Source: Niebla homalea
Taxonomy: Eukaryota > Ascomycota > Lecanoromycetes > Lecanorales > Ramalinaceae
Direction: 5' to 3'
Assembly (NCBI GenBank): GCA_019925105.1
Contig: JAHGAU010000031.1
Location: 228,501-292,500, forward strand
DNA length: 64,000 bases
Shown here: positions 32,681 to 43,351 of the stretch, in pieces
Numbering within the stretch: position 1 is the stretch's first letter
Layout of the letters: the number at the start of each line of letters is the position of its first letter
Position numbers and translations under genes: made by a program
The notes under the pieces: model-generated
The model's input: only the letters and a program-made list of their open reading frames with translations
Databases searched by the model: none
Told to the model about the DNA's origin: nothing

Positions 32681-34399
32681 TCAAGTGATCAAGCCCATCG
32701 AGTCCACCTGGCGCGGCTCCCCCTCGGCCTCAAATGCACCATCCATTATTCTGATGGCCTGCGAGCTCGATCCTGCAGTCTCGGCCCATGACACATTGTG
32801 CATCCTGCCCCTCATGAAGTCCACCACACCTTTCTCGAACGTCTGCTCGAAGATGGCGACATTCGGTATCAGTTGGTCATGCAGCCTGGGCTGTTTCAGG
32901 GCATCTTTCAGATTCATGCCCCCTTCCAGGATATGTAGGGTGTTCTGCAAGGTCGCGGTGATGATTTTGGAGCCGCCAGAAGCGCCGAGGACGAGGTAGA
33001 GGGTGTCGTTTGGGTAGGTGATGATAACGGGAGAGATTGAAGAGAGAGATCGCTTCCTTGGCTTGACGTAATTCGCTGGAGATGGATAGTACCCGAAGGC
33101 ATTCGGGATGTTTGGGATTGAGAAGTCGTTCATCTCATCGTTCATGATGACTCCCGTTTCGGGGACCATGATACGAGAGCCGAAGAATAGATTCACAGTC
33201 GTTGTAAGCGAGAAGGCCATACCCGAAGCATCTGCCGTGACGATGTGAGATGTGCCGTGATTGTTCCTGATCTCGAAGCCTTCGGGATCATAGGCGGATA
33301 CATTCAGTGTATGCTTGTCCGAGATCTTGTGCCGGGTGGCATTTGCAAAGTCTGCACTCAGCATCTCTGCTTCGAACTCATGCATTCCGTCCACATAGTC
33401 AGGATCGCCGAGGCTTGCCCTCTTGCCATAACCAAATCGCATTGCTTCCGTTATATGATGGGTCCCAAGGTTCATCAACTCTTGATCCTCGTAATCATCG
33501 TACCCTTCCAAGATCTTCAGCGCACTGAGGGTCACGGCGCTGGAGGCTGGCACCCCGCAGCCGTAGATCTGGTAGCCCCTGTAATCAACCTTGACCGGCT
33601 CCCTCGATCTCACATCATACGCTTCCAAATCTTGCATGGTCATAGTCCCATTGCTCTTCCTCACCGCCTTGACCATCTCTTCCGCCATTTGCCCCTTGTA
33701 AAAGGCATCCGCTCCCCGATTCGCAATAGCCTCCAAAGCATCCGCATATCTTTTCCTCGTCATCACACCCCCCTTCCCCACCCTCGTCCCATTCGGCGCG
33801 AAATCAATTGCCCACGCCGGATCGGTCGAAAACAGATCGAAGCCCACATACTTCGTATACAGATCCATTGCTGTCGCGAAGTCCGCACTGACGACAAAAC
33901 CCTCCCGGGCCAGGGCGATCGCCGGCGCCATCAAGCTCTTCCACTCCAACCTCCCATATTGCTGATGTATATATTCCAACCCCTTGACCTCGCCAGGCAC
34001 CCCACTCGCCAGCCCGCCGAACAAGCTCCCCTGGATGTTATCTTTGAAGATATCCACGTCCGCCGCCGCAGGGGCCGTCTCTCGGAAATCGATGCTCTCA
34101 TAGTGATGGCCGGAGGAGGAGCGCGCGAGGGCGAAACCACCACCACCGATGCCGCTGTGGTGGCAGTCTAGAACGCCGATGCAGAAGACGGTGCCGACGA
34201 GGGCATCGGCTGCGTTGCCCCCTGCGCGGAGAAGGTCGATGCCGATCTGACTGCAGACGCGGTTTTCGGAGGCTACAGCGCCGTGCGTCTGGGAGGGATG
34301 GTGCGGGAGGAGAGGTTGTTGATTAGGGTGGGAGATGGAGAGGGCGAGGCGGGTGAGGAGCAAGAGAGGGATCGCGAGAGATTGACGTGATGGATGCAT
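32681..34399 (-). CDS. Gamma-glutamyltranspeptidase (secreted, Ntn hydrolase)
   Basis: A single exon of 572 residues from the ATG at 34399; the frame is open slightly further but only to a GTG. A signal peptide is present (SLAIPLLLLTRLALSIS). Family signatures: HGAVASENRVCSQIG, LLRAGGNAADALVGTVFC, SGIGGGGFAL, ASGVPGEVKGLE, and the autoprocessing site HGTSHIVTADASG whose catalytic Thr is residue 383 (codon 33251-33253). SLTTTVNLFFGSRIM and LGASGGSKIITATLQ are also seen. The precursor cleaves itself before the Thr into large and small subunits, then hydrolyses or transfers gamma-glutamyl groups from glutathione and related peptides. The signal peptide suggests an extracellular or vacuolar place. 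Length and motifs are complete, so it should be active. Confidence 0.95.
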   Translation of the reverse strand: MHPSRQSLAIPLLLLTRLALSISHPNQQPLLPHHPSQTHGAVASENRVCSQIGIDLLRAGGNAADALVGTVFCIGVLDCHHSGIGGGGFALARSSSGHHYESIDFRETAPAAADVDIFKDNIQGSLFGGLASGVPGEVKGLEYIHQQYGRLEWKSLMAPAIALAREGFVVSADFATAMDLYTKYVGFDLFSTDPAWAIDFAPNGTRVGKGGVMTRKRYADALEAIANRGADAFYKGQMAEEMVKAVRKSNGTMTMQDLEAYDVRSREPVKVDYRGYQIYGCGVPASSAVTLSALKILEGYDDYEDQELMNLGTHHITEAMRFGYGKRASLGDPDYVDGMHEFEAEMLSADFANATRHKISDKHTLNVSAYDPEGFEIRNNHGTSHIVTADASGMAFSLTTTVNLFFGSRIMVPETGVIMNDEMNDFSIPNIPNAFGYYPSPANYVKPRKRSLSSISPVIITYPNDTLYLVLGASGGSKIITATLQNTLHILEGGMNLKDALKQPRLHDQLIPNVAIFEQTFEKGVVDFMRGRMHNVSWAETAGSSSQAIRIMDGAFEAEGEPRQVDSMGLIT

Positions 34400-35299
34400 C
34401 TTGTGTCCATCAGACACTTAGGATGGATTCCAAGGAAGCTTGGGTAGGTAGATGTTGACGATGATGAAGGAACGCGCTGTCAGAGGTAGTGAATTTTCAT
34501 AATCATATCTAGTGACCTTTATCTTACCGCTAGTTTCTTAATATAATGAATTTATAATGCGCCTTGAAGGTGGTGGCTATAGTCTAAAAACTTTAATATA
34601 AAGAGCCTTAAACCTCAAATCTTTAAGCAGGGTAATAGGCTACTGCGGGGTATTTGTGGGGCCCAAATTCTGTGTAGTCTTTACCCCCTTATTTGACCTT
34701 ACTGACTCAGAATAAGGTAATATTAAAGCTTTGAAGATTCTATCTAAGGGCTATGAATGATTCTTGAAGCGTGGTTGCTGAGTACTTAGCTGTTCAGTGA
34801 ATTCAATGACAGATCGATTTTGACAGTCCAAAGAATTTCCAAAACACCAGCAATTAGGAAACTAGGGGTATCTCATCTGATCTTGCACTAGTGCTGGATA
34901 GCTGCACGTAGATTGTGCAGTATTTCAGTATTACCGGCCCTCAGAGCATCCAAAAGTCTTGTTTTAGCTTTGTGGCACCTGCCATTGATCTAGGTACCCC
35001 CCGCACTAAAGTACAAATGCTTCCCCACTGCCCATCATTTTCTCGTCCTTTCCATTCCCACTGTGAGGTCCTCTTGGTAGCTGGCTTCTGCAAACAGTCT
35101 CTTCCCTCGATTGCTGGCAATCTGACGGAAACCGTCATTCCTCCTCAAGGGTCAAAGCTTAATTCTAGGGTGGCATGAATCAACACGATCATGTCCATCC
35201 TTCTTCAGGATAGGTATCCAACGTTGAGAATAAACTCCCTAATTGGTCACAGAGGAAACATTCTGCTGTGCCGTCAGGCCAGCTCCCTGTATCAATTGG
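34400..35299. other. Intergenic, A+T-rich start
   Basis: The first 400 bases (34490-34760) are clearly more A+T-rich than the neighbouring genes (many TTTAATATA-type runs), which fits old RIP-affected or decayed repeat DNA. A promoter for GGT must lie in the first few hundred bases. No coding signal. Confidence 0.4.
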
Positions 35300-35832
35300 A
35301 TGCTGAGTCAACAGGCTCAGCATTCTAATCTCAACAAGCGCTGTCTTGACAGGGTCAGTGTATCATCATCATTAACCCAGCAGAGGCCGACGGGCTCAGC
35401 TATTCATTATACCAAACGCTGAAATGACGGGCTTAAAGTCAAAACGCGCTAGTACTTTGCAGAACAGGGGGAGGCAGACCTTGTTTACCATTAAAGCGGC
35501 CCATCAAGCCTGCAGTTGCATCCAGCCTCTTAATCGAGCCAGCCACTTAATTCAATGTAGCCCCGTGCTGAAGTTCAAGCAAAAAGAGAAGCAAGATGCC
35601 CACCTCAAGCGCTCTTTCCTCTTCATCACTCAAATCAAAAGGCTCAGATCAATCACATCTCCAATTCGAGGGGCCTCTACCTACCAAGAACAAGTCGATC
35701 GTCTTGACCCATACATTCCACCACTCGAGCCAGCAATTGAACTGTCAATCACCGAACATCATTCGTCCTCATTATTGTTAAAGCAGAGTTGACTGGCTTA
35801 GCTATTCAACCTACCAAACGTTGAGCTGACGG
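35300..35832 (+). repeat. Three related direct repeats, possibly LTR-derived
   Basis: About 50-bp related segments begin near 35300, 35379 and 35781. They share a core of GGCT(C/T)AGC, ATTC, CCAAACG and TGACGG. The last two are 402 bp apart and enclose a stretch ending in TTATTGTTA. Their place just before the copia relic suggests remains of a long terminal repeat. Copies are diverged by roughly a fifth, by eye. Confidence 0.4.
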
Positions 35833-36326
35833 AAGCGGAGTCCACGGGATCCCTCACCGATCCATTCCAGAGGTATGATACGACGGGTAATGGAGAGGGC
35901 AGCTCGAAGCAAGCACCCGGGCCTCAAGGGCATTACCGACAATACCTTTCCGGCGAATTGAGTGCCCCGGATGGTACAACGCCGCCATATACGAGTATAC
36001 CGGCATGAATACCAATGAAGGGAGGGCATCACCTTCCCGCAGTAATCCGATATGTATGGCTGTGGTGGGACCGTCTAAAGACCAAAATGCTCAGAGAACG
36101 CCCCCCCCCCAAGGAGGTAAGAAAGCTTATGGGGATCCATGCCTGGTATCAACCTGACCCAGGTAAGCGGAGGCAAGGTGAAACCAGGAAGTTCAATTCG
36201 GCCATGTGGAGGGTCTTATGGAAGTCCGACAATAGAGCTTAAAGCTGCCCATAGCGGCGCGGATATAGCTGAGATCTTTCGGGAAGTCCTTGCGAGTACC
36301 GTCTCACCAACAAAACGGGGTGCTGG

Positions 36327-36836
36327 GTGACGAATGTCGCAACCAGCAATAATACTCTTTTGGATGAGCTCGTCTTCGTTTCAGCAGACGTGGTATCCAC
36401 TTCGATCCTGAATGACATAAAGAAGGACTCACCAAACCACATATACTACGTCAATTGCTACAGTTGCCAAAGAATGGGTCATAAAGCTAAAGACTGCAGC
36501 GAAGAGAGCACCAACATAAGCGGTGCTGGAGCTGAATAGGCCAGCATTCAGTCCACCCAGTGGGTGAACGAGACAGAATCTCTCAAAGCAACAGAGTGAT
36601 CGTGCTTTACCGTGACAACAAGTAGTATATCCCTGACCAAGAACCCAGAGAACTATTCAATCACCAAGCACATCGACGTGCAGCACCACTTCATAAGGGA
36701 GAAAGTGCAGGAAGACTTAATCCTGGCGAAGCATGTCAGCACCATGCATCAGCTCGCCGATCTGATGACGATCTGATGACGAAGCCCCTACCCAAACAGC
36801 CCTTCGAGATCAATCCATTGGAGCGTGGTTACACGC
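36327..36836 (+). mobile_element. Ty1/copia-type retrotransposon relic
   Basis: A Gag-type zinc knuckle with perfect C-x2-C-x4-H-x4-C spacing (CYSCQRMGHKAKDC) lies at 36456-36497. Only about 100 bp later comes the tail of a copia RNase H: LTKNPENYSITKHIDV, QHHFIREKV, LILAKHVSTMHQLADLMT (about 36630-36776). Protease, integrase and reverse transcriptase are missing, so most of pol was deleted. The RNase H frame has stops and an 11-bp direct duplication of GATCTGATGAC near 36760-36781 that breaks the reading frame. The element is non-autonomous and dead. Boundaries are uncertain; related repeats start about 1 kb upstream. Confidence 0.7.
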
Positions 36837-37201
36837 GGTAGAGCAACAATCCGACGTTGCGAATTGAAAACCGCACTGCGCTAGAGAAGTGCCCGGTCGA
36901 AGTAGGCAGCTTTGGAGACTCTTCGTGACGACAATCCTCCTGCATGCCTTCCGTCCAAGTCTCCTCTTAGGGTCCGAGTCGTGAGAAAAGTCCTGATTCT
37001 CTTGTCCGTTACTCTCAACTCCCTGCCGGTCGGTCCCACTGTCGATGCGTACCCGCATGAGATCAGGCCAAAGGATATGAATCCCTACAAAGGCAATGAC
37101 ATTGGTGAGCATCGTAAGTGGTTTCCCTTGGCCATTAGGCCTTGGCAATAGGCCTTGGTAACGGCCTTGGTGATCGGCGCGCCACCCCGCTCCCTCGGCA
37201 G

Positions 37202-37219
37202 TCGTACGATATCGTACGA
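37202..37219. other. Perfect 18-bp palindrome
   Basis: TCGTACGATATCGTACGA reads the same on both strands. It lies in gene-poor repeat DNA. It may be a protein-binding site, a hairpin or chance. Confidence 0.6.
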
Positions 37220-37556
37220 TAACTGAACCCAATCTCAGCCAGCACATAGCGGGGAAGTCATCAGCTTTACCATAAGAAAAGGCTATGCCCCAGTTCTTTC
37301 TAATATCCTTGAGAAAAAGTCTTACTATCGCATCTACTTATTTGGTGGTATTCAAGTGTCCAAGTTTCTCGAGCATGTACTCCCAAAAGGAGCTTTTCAG
37401 AGCTTTTCCAGGATTATCCTGAACATCATGTGGCGCCTGCTGAGATCGCTGATATCCTCAATGAAGCTTCGAATCAAAAGCGATGTCATCCCGGCCCCAC
37501 AGCAAGTATCGAAGCTCCCATCATTGAACTTGGGGAAATTAGAATCCTTGACTGCG

Positions 37557-37734
37557 TCGGCCTTACTACAACAGGCGCAAGCGAAATTTACTGTCGGCCT
37601 TACTACAAGGGATATAGCCAAAGCTTACTGTCGGCCTTCCTACAACAGGCGCAAGCGATATTTCATTCGGGCCTTAGGACAAGGGATACAGCCAAAGCCT
37701 GCTCTCGGCCTTACTACAACAGGCGGGAGCGCAG
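37557..37734 (+). repeat. 37-bp tandem repeat with 74-bp higher-order period
   Basis: Units begin with TCGGCCTTAC or a close variant at 37557, 37631 and 37705, exactly 74 bp apart. Each 74-bp unit is two 37-bp halves of two alternating types: one continues ACAACAGGCGCAAGCG, the other ACAAGGGATATAGCC. About 2.4 higher-order units are present. The type alternation shows that dimers, not monomers, were amplified. Confidence 0.85.
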
Positions 37735-39132
37735 CTCGAATCACAAGCTGGGAACATACCGCATGAAGATCGCTTGGACCAGGCCAAGCACGAAGCTCAA
37801 AGGTCGATTATGGCCCTCTGTATTGACCTAATCGCCCCGAATGAGGTGCCCTTGGCTTCGGAACCACATCCGCTGATCTATTTCATAAACCTTTAAGCCT
37901 CAGTTCCTCTAAGGCTTACTATATTCGGGTAAATCATGTGACTTCGAAAATGGCTGGTCTCCTGTGGGTGATACGTTCGCTGTTCCTCCATCACTTTTTA
38001 CTATACAAGCCAGTACCATCCCGAATATCTTGTCTCCTAGCGGTCGCCTTTCCCCGGTTGATTCCGAAGTTGGAAGCGATGCATATCATGCGCTAGGAAG
38101 GCAATTTCCCAACCAAGAATATAAGTGTCTCGTCGAACGTTACGGACGCCCGTTTCCGGGATTTCTGAATATCTTCCAGCAGAGTCGCAAACTCGATGCT
38201 GACGAGCAAAAACATTCCAAACTCTGGTGGACAGATTCGTACAGTTGAAGTCCTCGCTCTTTACGCACGATGCCCACACCTCCTCCGCTGATTGCCAACA
38301 TCTGCTATGCAAAATCCGAGAGCCACGGTTCGAACACCTTTAACTATGACACAATACTACCCACCGAAGCACCGCCTCTGAAGGTTTGAATCGTTTCTAG
38401 GCCGGGAAGTGCATAAAAAAGCCGAAAGGCGATTCGAGGAAGAGAATTGAGCCAAAAAGTGGGAAGTCGAAAGGAAGAGAAGTTCGGAGCCTAAGGAGAC
38501 ATATGCGAGATCGTCTACAATGCCCCTTCTGAACCCCACGAAGGGACCGCCCGCAATGCTCCTGGCGAGGGCGACTTACACGTTACTCACTCGAGGCTCA
38601 GACCCGGAAATCGAGGGTTTCACCCAGGACCTCACTTAAGACCCTCCCAGGAGTTCACCCTCTTAACGGGTCCTTTTATCACGGATCGGGGAAGTGGAAG
38701 CTCACCCCGTCTCACTTTACTTGGGACTTGCGGTAGGAGCAGTCCACATCTGGTCAGGTCAACACTGCCTCCCACGCCAGGCCTAGCAAAGCAAGCAATC
38801 CAGACTGCTCGTCGAGCAGGCCAGCCGCTCTTCCCCATCCCCTGAAGAAGCCTCGACCAGGTGGTACCCCCAACATTATCACATGCAGAATCCTCACAGA
38901 CATCCACGAGATAGACGTCTTTGCCCGCTATACGCAAGTATAGTAGTAGGGCACGGACCAGGTGATGGTGAAAGATATAATGCTGCCAGTCCCTTGGGCC
39001 TGTACCGACACGGTGGCATTCATGCAGGTACTCCACATTAGAATGAGACGAAATGGGATATCAGGCAAGCGCCTTCCTCCTTTCCCATATGAGAAGATTT
39101 GCCATCATGCTGGAGGTTTGAAAGCCCAGACC
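37735..39132. other. Gene-poor region, no gene recognised
   Basis: Short frames on both strands without family signatures. Near 38600-38660 there are short repeated motifs (ACCCAGGACCTC / CCCTCCCAGGAG). Probably decayed repeat DNA. Confidence 0.35.
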
Positions 39133-39333
39133 ATGGGTAACAAGAAGAACCCCAAAGCCACCATGCGGAAGCGGAAGCCGAAGGGGCGACAGGACCCTAA
39201 GCCATTTCCGAGTCCCGAGCAGAGAATAGGGAGAGCGCAAAGAACGGCCACTCAACAAGGCACAAAAGCTGGTAAACGCAAGAGGCGAAGGCCTTACGTG
39301 TCTGCCCCTCCACCGACGCCGGAACAAGAATAA
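39133..39333 (+). CDS. Possible small basic protein, 66 aa
   Basis: ATG to TAA in one frame. The product is very Lys/Arg-rich (MRKRKPKGRQDPK, KAGKRKRRRPY) and ends in a Pro-rich tail. Third codon positions look G/C-biased, as in real genes here, but it is short, unrecognised and sits in a repeat-bearing region. It may be an exon of a larger gene with the segments downstream. Confidence 0.3.
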   Translation: MGNKKNPKATMRKRKPKGRQDPKPFPSPEQRIGRAQRTATQQGTKAGKRKRRRPYVSAPPPTPEQE

Positions 39334-39607
39334 GGGAGCAAGCTGGACGGGCTACTATCCCTCACCCATTTCAGGTTGGGCCGATCGCTTGCAACTGGGA
39401 GTTGGGGGTAAGAGGCTCGACCCCCGCCGTCTCACCTGCCCGGCCAACAACTGGACCACCGAATCCCATCCCCACGGTTTCCACCCCGGTGCCAATTGTT
39501 GCCCTGACAGACCTGTGGTGCCGTATTACCTCGCTAACAACAACGAAAATAACAATAAACAGCATTGGCCTCCTTATTACCACCATCAACGCTGATACTA
39601 TTATCAG

Positions 39608-39995
39608 ACCCAGACCACTCGCTCCTGCGCCCCAACCGAGACGGCTTCCGCACGAGGGCAGCGATCTGTACGTCCGCCCCGGTGATCTGTTCAAGCCGGG
39701 GGTGTGGCAGAGGGTGTCGGATGCGCTGAAGAGGGCTTCTGAGAAGGGGAAGAAGCAGGAGAAAAAGCAGGAAGAGCAGACGGTCTTGCCGATTGGAAGG
39801 GAGAGGGTGAGGGAGGATGGATCAGAGCGCACATCCACCAGCAGCTCACGTCTCGCCGGCCACGGCAGAACAGGAATTGGTGTCCCCACTTCTCTCAATC
39901 CTCTATACCAACGACCCCAACCCAAGCCGTCTACAGCAATCTCTAAGTCAACTGGTCCGAACGAAAGCCTTGACGACAGTGCGGCTTACTACTGA
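39608..39995 (+). other. Coding-like segment without a start codon
   Basis: A good 3' splice site (TTATCAG ending at 39607, TGATAC just before it) precedes an open frame with strong G/C preference at third positions up to about 39825 (LYVRPGDLFKPGVWQRVSDA, then Lys/Glu-rich). The frame has no ATG. I could not join it in frame to either neighbour, so it is left as an exon of unknown linkage. Confidence 0.35.
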
Positions 39996-40348
39996 TGCAG
40001 AGGAAGATCCTATTGACTATGTACTTCTGGCCGGAATAGGTGAGGAGCAGGTGCACAACTTTATACATAACAAGCCTTGTTTCAAGGAAGATCACAGGCG
40101 GCATAGATCTAAACAAAATGAAATTATATAACGTATTGGAGGAGACCGAACGTTTCTCTAATCTAAGAGACGTATCGAATCACGAGCGGAGCATTAGCAT
40201 TCGTCATTCCAGGGCAGTGCGGATGGTCCTCAACCGTGCCATACCATCACGACCCTACGTAGCATATGCTGTGCTCCCCAACGTAGTGAACTTCCCACCC
40301 AGCCACTGTCTCCTCCCCTTTGTTACAAAGCTCAAAATATTGATTTAA
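39817..40348 (+). CDS. Possible two-exon hypothetical protein, 157 aa
   Basis: Exons 39817-40039 and 40098-40348 are joined by a 58-bp phase-1 GTGAGG...CACAG intron; the frame closes exactly. Exon 1 reads MDQSAHPPAAHVSPATAEQ, then a helix-like Leu-rich part (LLSILYTNDPNPSRLQQSL) and DYVLLAGI. Exon 2 continues with RFSNLRDVSNHERS and VLNRAIPSRPYVAYAVLPNV. No family recognised. It overlaps the coding-like segment at 39608 in another frame, so only one of the two is likely to be right in the overlap. Support is intron structure and protein-like composition only. Confidence 0.35.
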
Positions 40349-41598
40349 AAACACGATCGGCACCAACTTGCAACACAGACTGACCAGAAACCAGCGGTGT
40401 CTGACCGTACTGGCGGTTGTCCAGGAATGGCGAGGTGATGGACGCAGTGGCGGTGACCAGCAACATGGAAAGACTGCTTTCATGGTGAAGGTTACAGCCA
40501 TGTTGGTGGCCCAATCCACTTGTTCGAGTGCGAACTTTTGCATCGTTCATATCATCGATGGGAAGGGCCCTTCCAGGTTGTAAAACCTTTATGTGTTTCG
40601 AGACTGGCGCACCGATGGGGAAAAAAAACAGTTTCACCCAGATTTCCTCGATGAAACGGCGCTTATAACATGCAGGTGAATCCACAAAATGTCGCAGTTT
40701 CACGAGATCAAGCTGCTCAATCATCGTATGACGCAAAGGGCCAAGTATAGCCCGTTCAGGTAATATCATCGTGGAAGTCTTTATTTAGCAGACTCCTTTT
40801 TCCTTGCCATCGCGTGGAATTTATCACAGATATTTTCGCCTTGGCATGAGGAAGGCAGCCTTGCAACGCTAGTGTCCTGTCTTGGCGTCCACCTCCAAAA
40901 GTTTGGGCGGAATCCCGCCACCCCCAAGCATTGTCTTCTAGCATGCACCATCCTGCGCACTCGGACAATACTTCTCTGGTGCCTTGGTCCATGCATACAA
41001 ATCCACGGGCCAGCAGTCCAAAATGAAAATGCATAGCTCAAGCTGCTCTCCGACTGTAGGACATTCATGACAACAACGTTGGGAGAAAAGCATTCTCCTC
41101 GGTTCTTTCGACGAGTGCAGATCGGTCAACGAACAACATTTACAGGCCCAGCTACTGTAGCAGCACCATCTGCAGTGCTACAGTGTATGTGGACTCACTC
41201 GCCCGAATCTTGGAGGCTGTTGTCGAGGACATGATGTATCAGTATTCAGTACCCCAACCAATCCCGAAATCGGCAATTCTGTCTCAAATAAGAGTGTAAA
41301 TAAGAGTGTGTCCTCCCTCGATGTCTTAAATACTTCCATGCGGCGGGTCAGAATGTACCTGACTATCGCTGCCTCTGACACCATCTCTAACACTCGCTTG
41401 GGGTCCGTGGGGGCTATTCGTCAGCTGTAGCCGCTACCGAGAGTGATTTTTGGGACAACGCCACCGTTCCGACCAAATATATAGGTGCCGTGGTGCAGAC
41501 CTTTTCGCCAATAGTATTGTTCGAAGAACGCCATTGCACCAAGAATCTTTGCCAGACAGCTACACCCTAGAACTATCAAACTGAACTGAGGCATCAAT
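40349..41598. other. Intergenic, no gene recognised
   Basis: About 1.25 kb. The final part has a TATA-like TATATA at 41478-41483, 116 bp before the start codon of the next gene. No other signal. Confidence 0.35.
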
Positions 41599-42777
41599 AT
41601 GGCCATCGCCCTTATGATGAAAGCATTTCCACTCCTACTACTCGGGGCTCATCGGTCACTGGCATCGCCAATGGTCGCTACTCGTCAGAGCACAGATACC
41701 ACCCTCCTGGGATATCCCGTGTATGGCAGTGGACCCTACCGATTTGTATCTTGTGACGCGCAGCAAGGCCAAGCACTCGCCAGTCTGTTTCCTCAAATAG
41801 CCGATGTCATTAACAACGAAGTTCTTCCCGTCATCGCGGCAGAAGGGCAACGAGACCGCGTGAACAATTGGGAGCCTAATACATATACAACATTCTTTAC
41901 CACGAACCAGCCACCCGATATCCAAGCAGTCTTCCAGCGCATTGTAGCCCGATCCGACACCAATTCGAACAGCACGGTCAAACCGCCAAACATCATTTGC
42001 CTCAATGAAGGCGTCGACGAGCTTGCCAAAGCTCTAGCTGTCTGCGGCTCCCCTGCGAAACCGACATCTTTCACCCGAAACCCTCAGGGCTCAGTCGCTG
42101 GTACCAATACCGATATCTATCTATGTCCATCTTTCTGGGACCTTGAAGCAGCCTACCCTGCCGGGGACAAAACTCACTGTCCCACTATTCCAAACCCTTC
42201 TACACACACGTACGTCGCTTGAGCACACCTCTCCTTGTTCTAGAAGGCCCTTGGGCTGTGGTCGCACCTCTCAGAGAGGGCAATCTCCTCTAGACTTTTC
42301 CCCCCCGACTCATGAGACAAAGTGTGATGATCAAGCTCTAATATTGATAGCAGGTTTGGGACCGACGAGGGCGCTATTCAGACCCAATCCTCCACCATGA
42401 TCCATTTGCTCTCACACATCTACACGCCAGATCCACTCCCCTTCAGCAAGGAAGTATTCCCTCTCAATCAACTCCTCTCGCTGGGCCATCTCAAATCCTG
42501 GAACAACCCCAACAACTACGCCTATCTCGCATCACGTAAGGCACCTCACCTTCTTCGAATACTTCTAGTCGACTGTTTACTGACCTTCTCCCCAGTGTTG
42601 CATGGCGCATGTCCCCAATTCTCTGATACCCCAGGAAACACCGTAACAGGCGTAGCGCCTGACCCCCCAGCGAACGTGAGCACGCCTCTCGTACCGGCAG
42701 TCTTGGATGATTGGATCTACGACATCGCCTTTGATGCCGCCGCGCTTCAGGCAAATCTGACTGCGCTCGGCTATTGA
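41599..42777 (+). CDS. Secreted metalloprotease-like protein lacking the HExxH glutamate
   Basis: Three exons: 41599-42209, 42354-42535 and 42596-42777; 324 residues with exact frame closure. The splice sites and phases (2 and 1) match the tail-to-tail paralogue at 43352-44655, as do a signal peptide ending LASP, the LLGYP-Y motif, FVSC-AQQG-AL, IICLNEGV-ELA-AL, and NNYAYLAS. Where the paralogue has HELAH, this gene reads HLLSH (42403-42417): both His remain but the catalytic Glu is Leu (TTG). It should therefore be unable to cleave peptides by the usual zinc mechanism, though it might bind zinc. It could be a decoy, inhibitor, binding protein or an early pseudogene; frames and splice sites are intact, which favours a kept function. 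Confidence 0.8.
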
Positions 42778-43351
42778 GCGATCCATTGCTTCTCAGTCTG
42801 TATTTATGTAGCTTCGTCATGTCCAATCAAGCCTAGAGGCGCTTCCAATAGCTCATCATGGCTTTGTATCTCCACATCTTTCGACTTTCTATGTATTCCC
42901 TCCTTCATCCCAAATATATTGTGCCTCCCCCCATCCCCACCGCAATCTCTCATTTTTACGCGCAGAGGTGTCGCGCGGCCAAAGGAGCATCCCGCGCATG
43001 CACAGGACCTCTCCTCCCCCATCTCTCATATTCAACGCCACTCACTCCTCCACCCCCACCTCCGACATGAAAAGGTTTTCAGCTCCGATCCGAGCGCTCT
43101 TCCCATAATAATAATACACACGCCGTTGCCGGGGTCGCGGCGGAGCGGGATCCTCTCGCGCTGCAAAGCTTACGGAGTTATGTTGTCACGTAGGCAGCAC
43201 AAACAACAAGCCTCACGCAAACCTGGGGAAACCTGGACTGTACATAGATATATACATAAGTATATACATACGGAGTAGATGCAGACCATCCATCCACGTC
43301 ACCCCACCCGAATCAACTACGTGCCCCCTCCCCCTCCCCCATCACCCCCTC
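42778..43351. other. Intergenic between convergent paralogues
   Basis: About 575 bp holding two 3' UTRs. It includes a small ATATACATA-type repeat at 43246-43272 and C-rich runs. No coding signal. Confidence 0.4.

Noticed and set aside
38310..38345. GGTTCGAAC-like T-loop, possible tRNA
   Set aside because: No matching acceptor, D or anticodon stems could be folded around it.
38632..39036. 134-codon minus-strand frame examined as a possible reverse transcriptase fragment
   Set aside because: The DVYLVDV stretch lacks the YxDD-type motif and flanking conserved residues of copia or gypsy enzymes.
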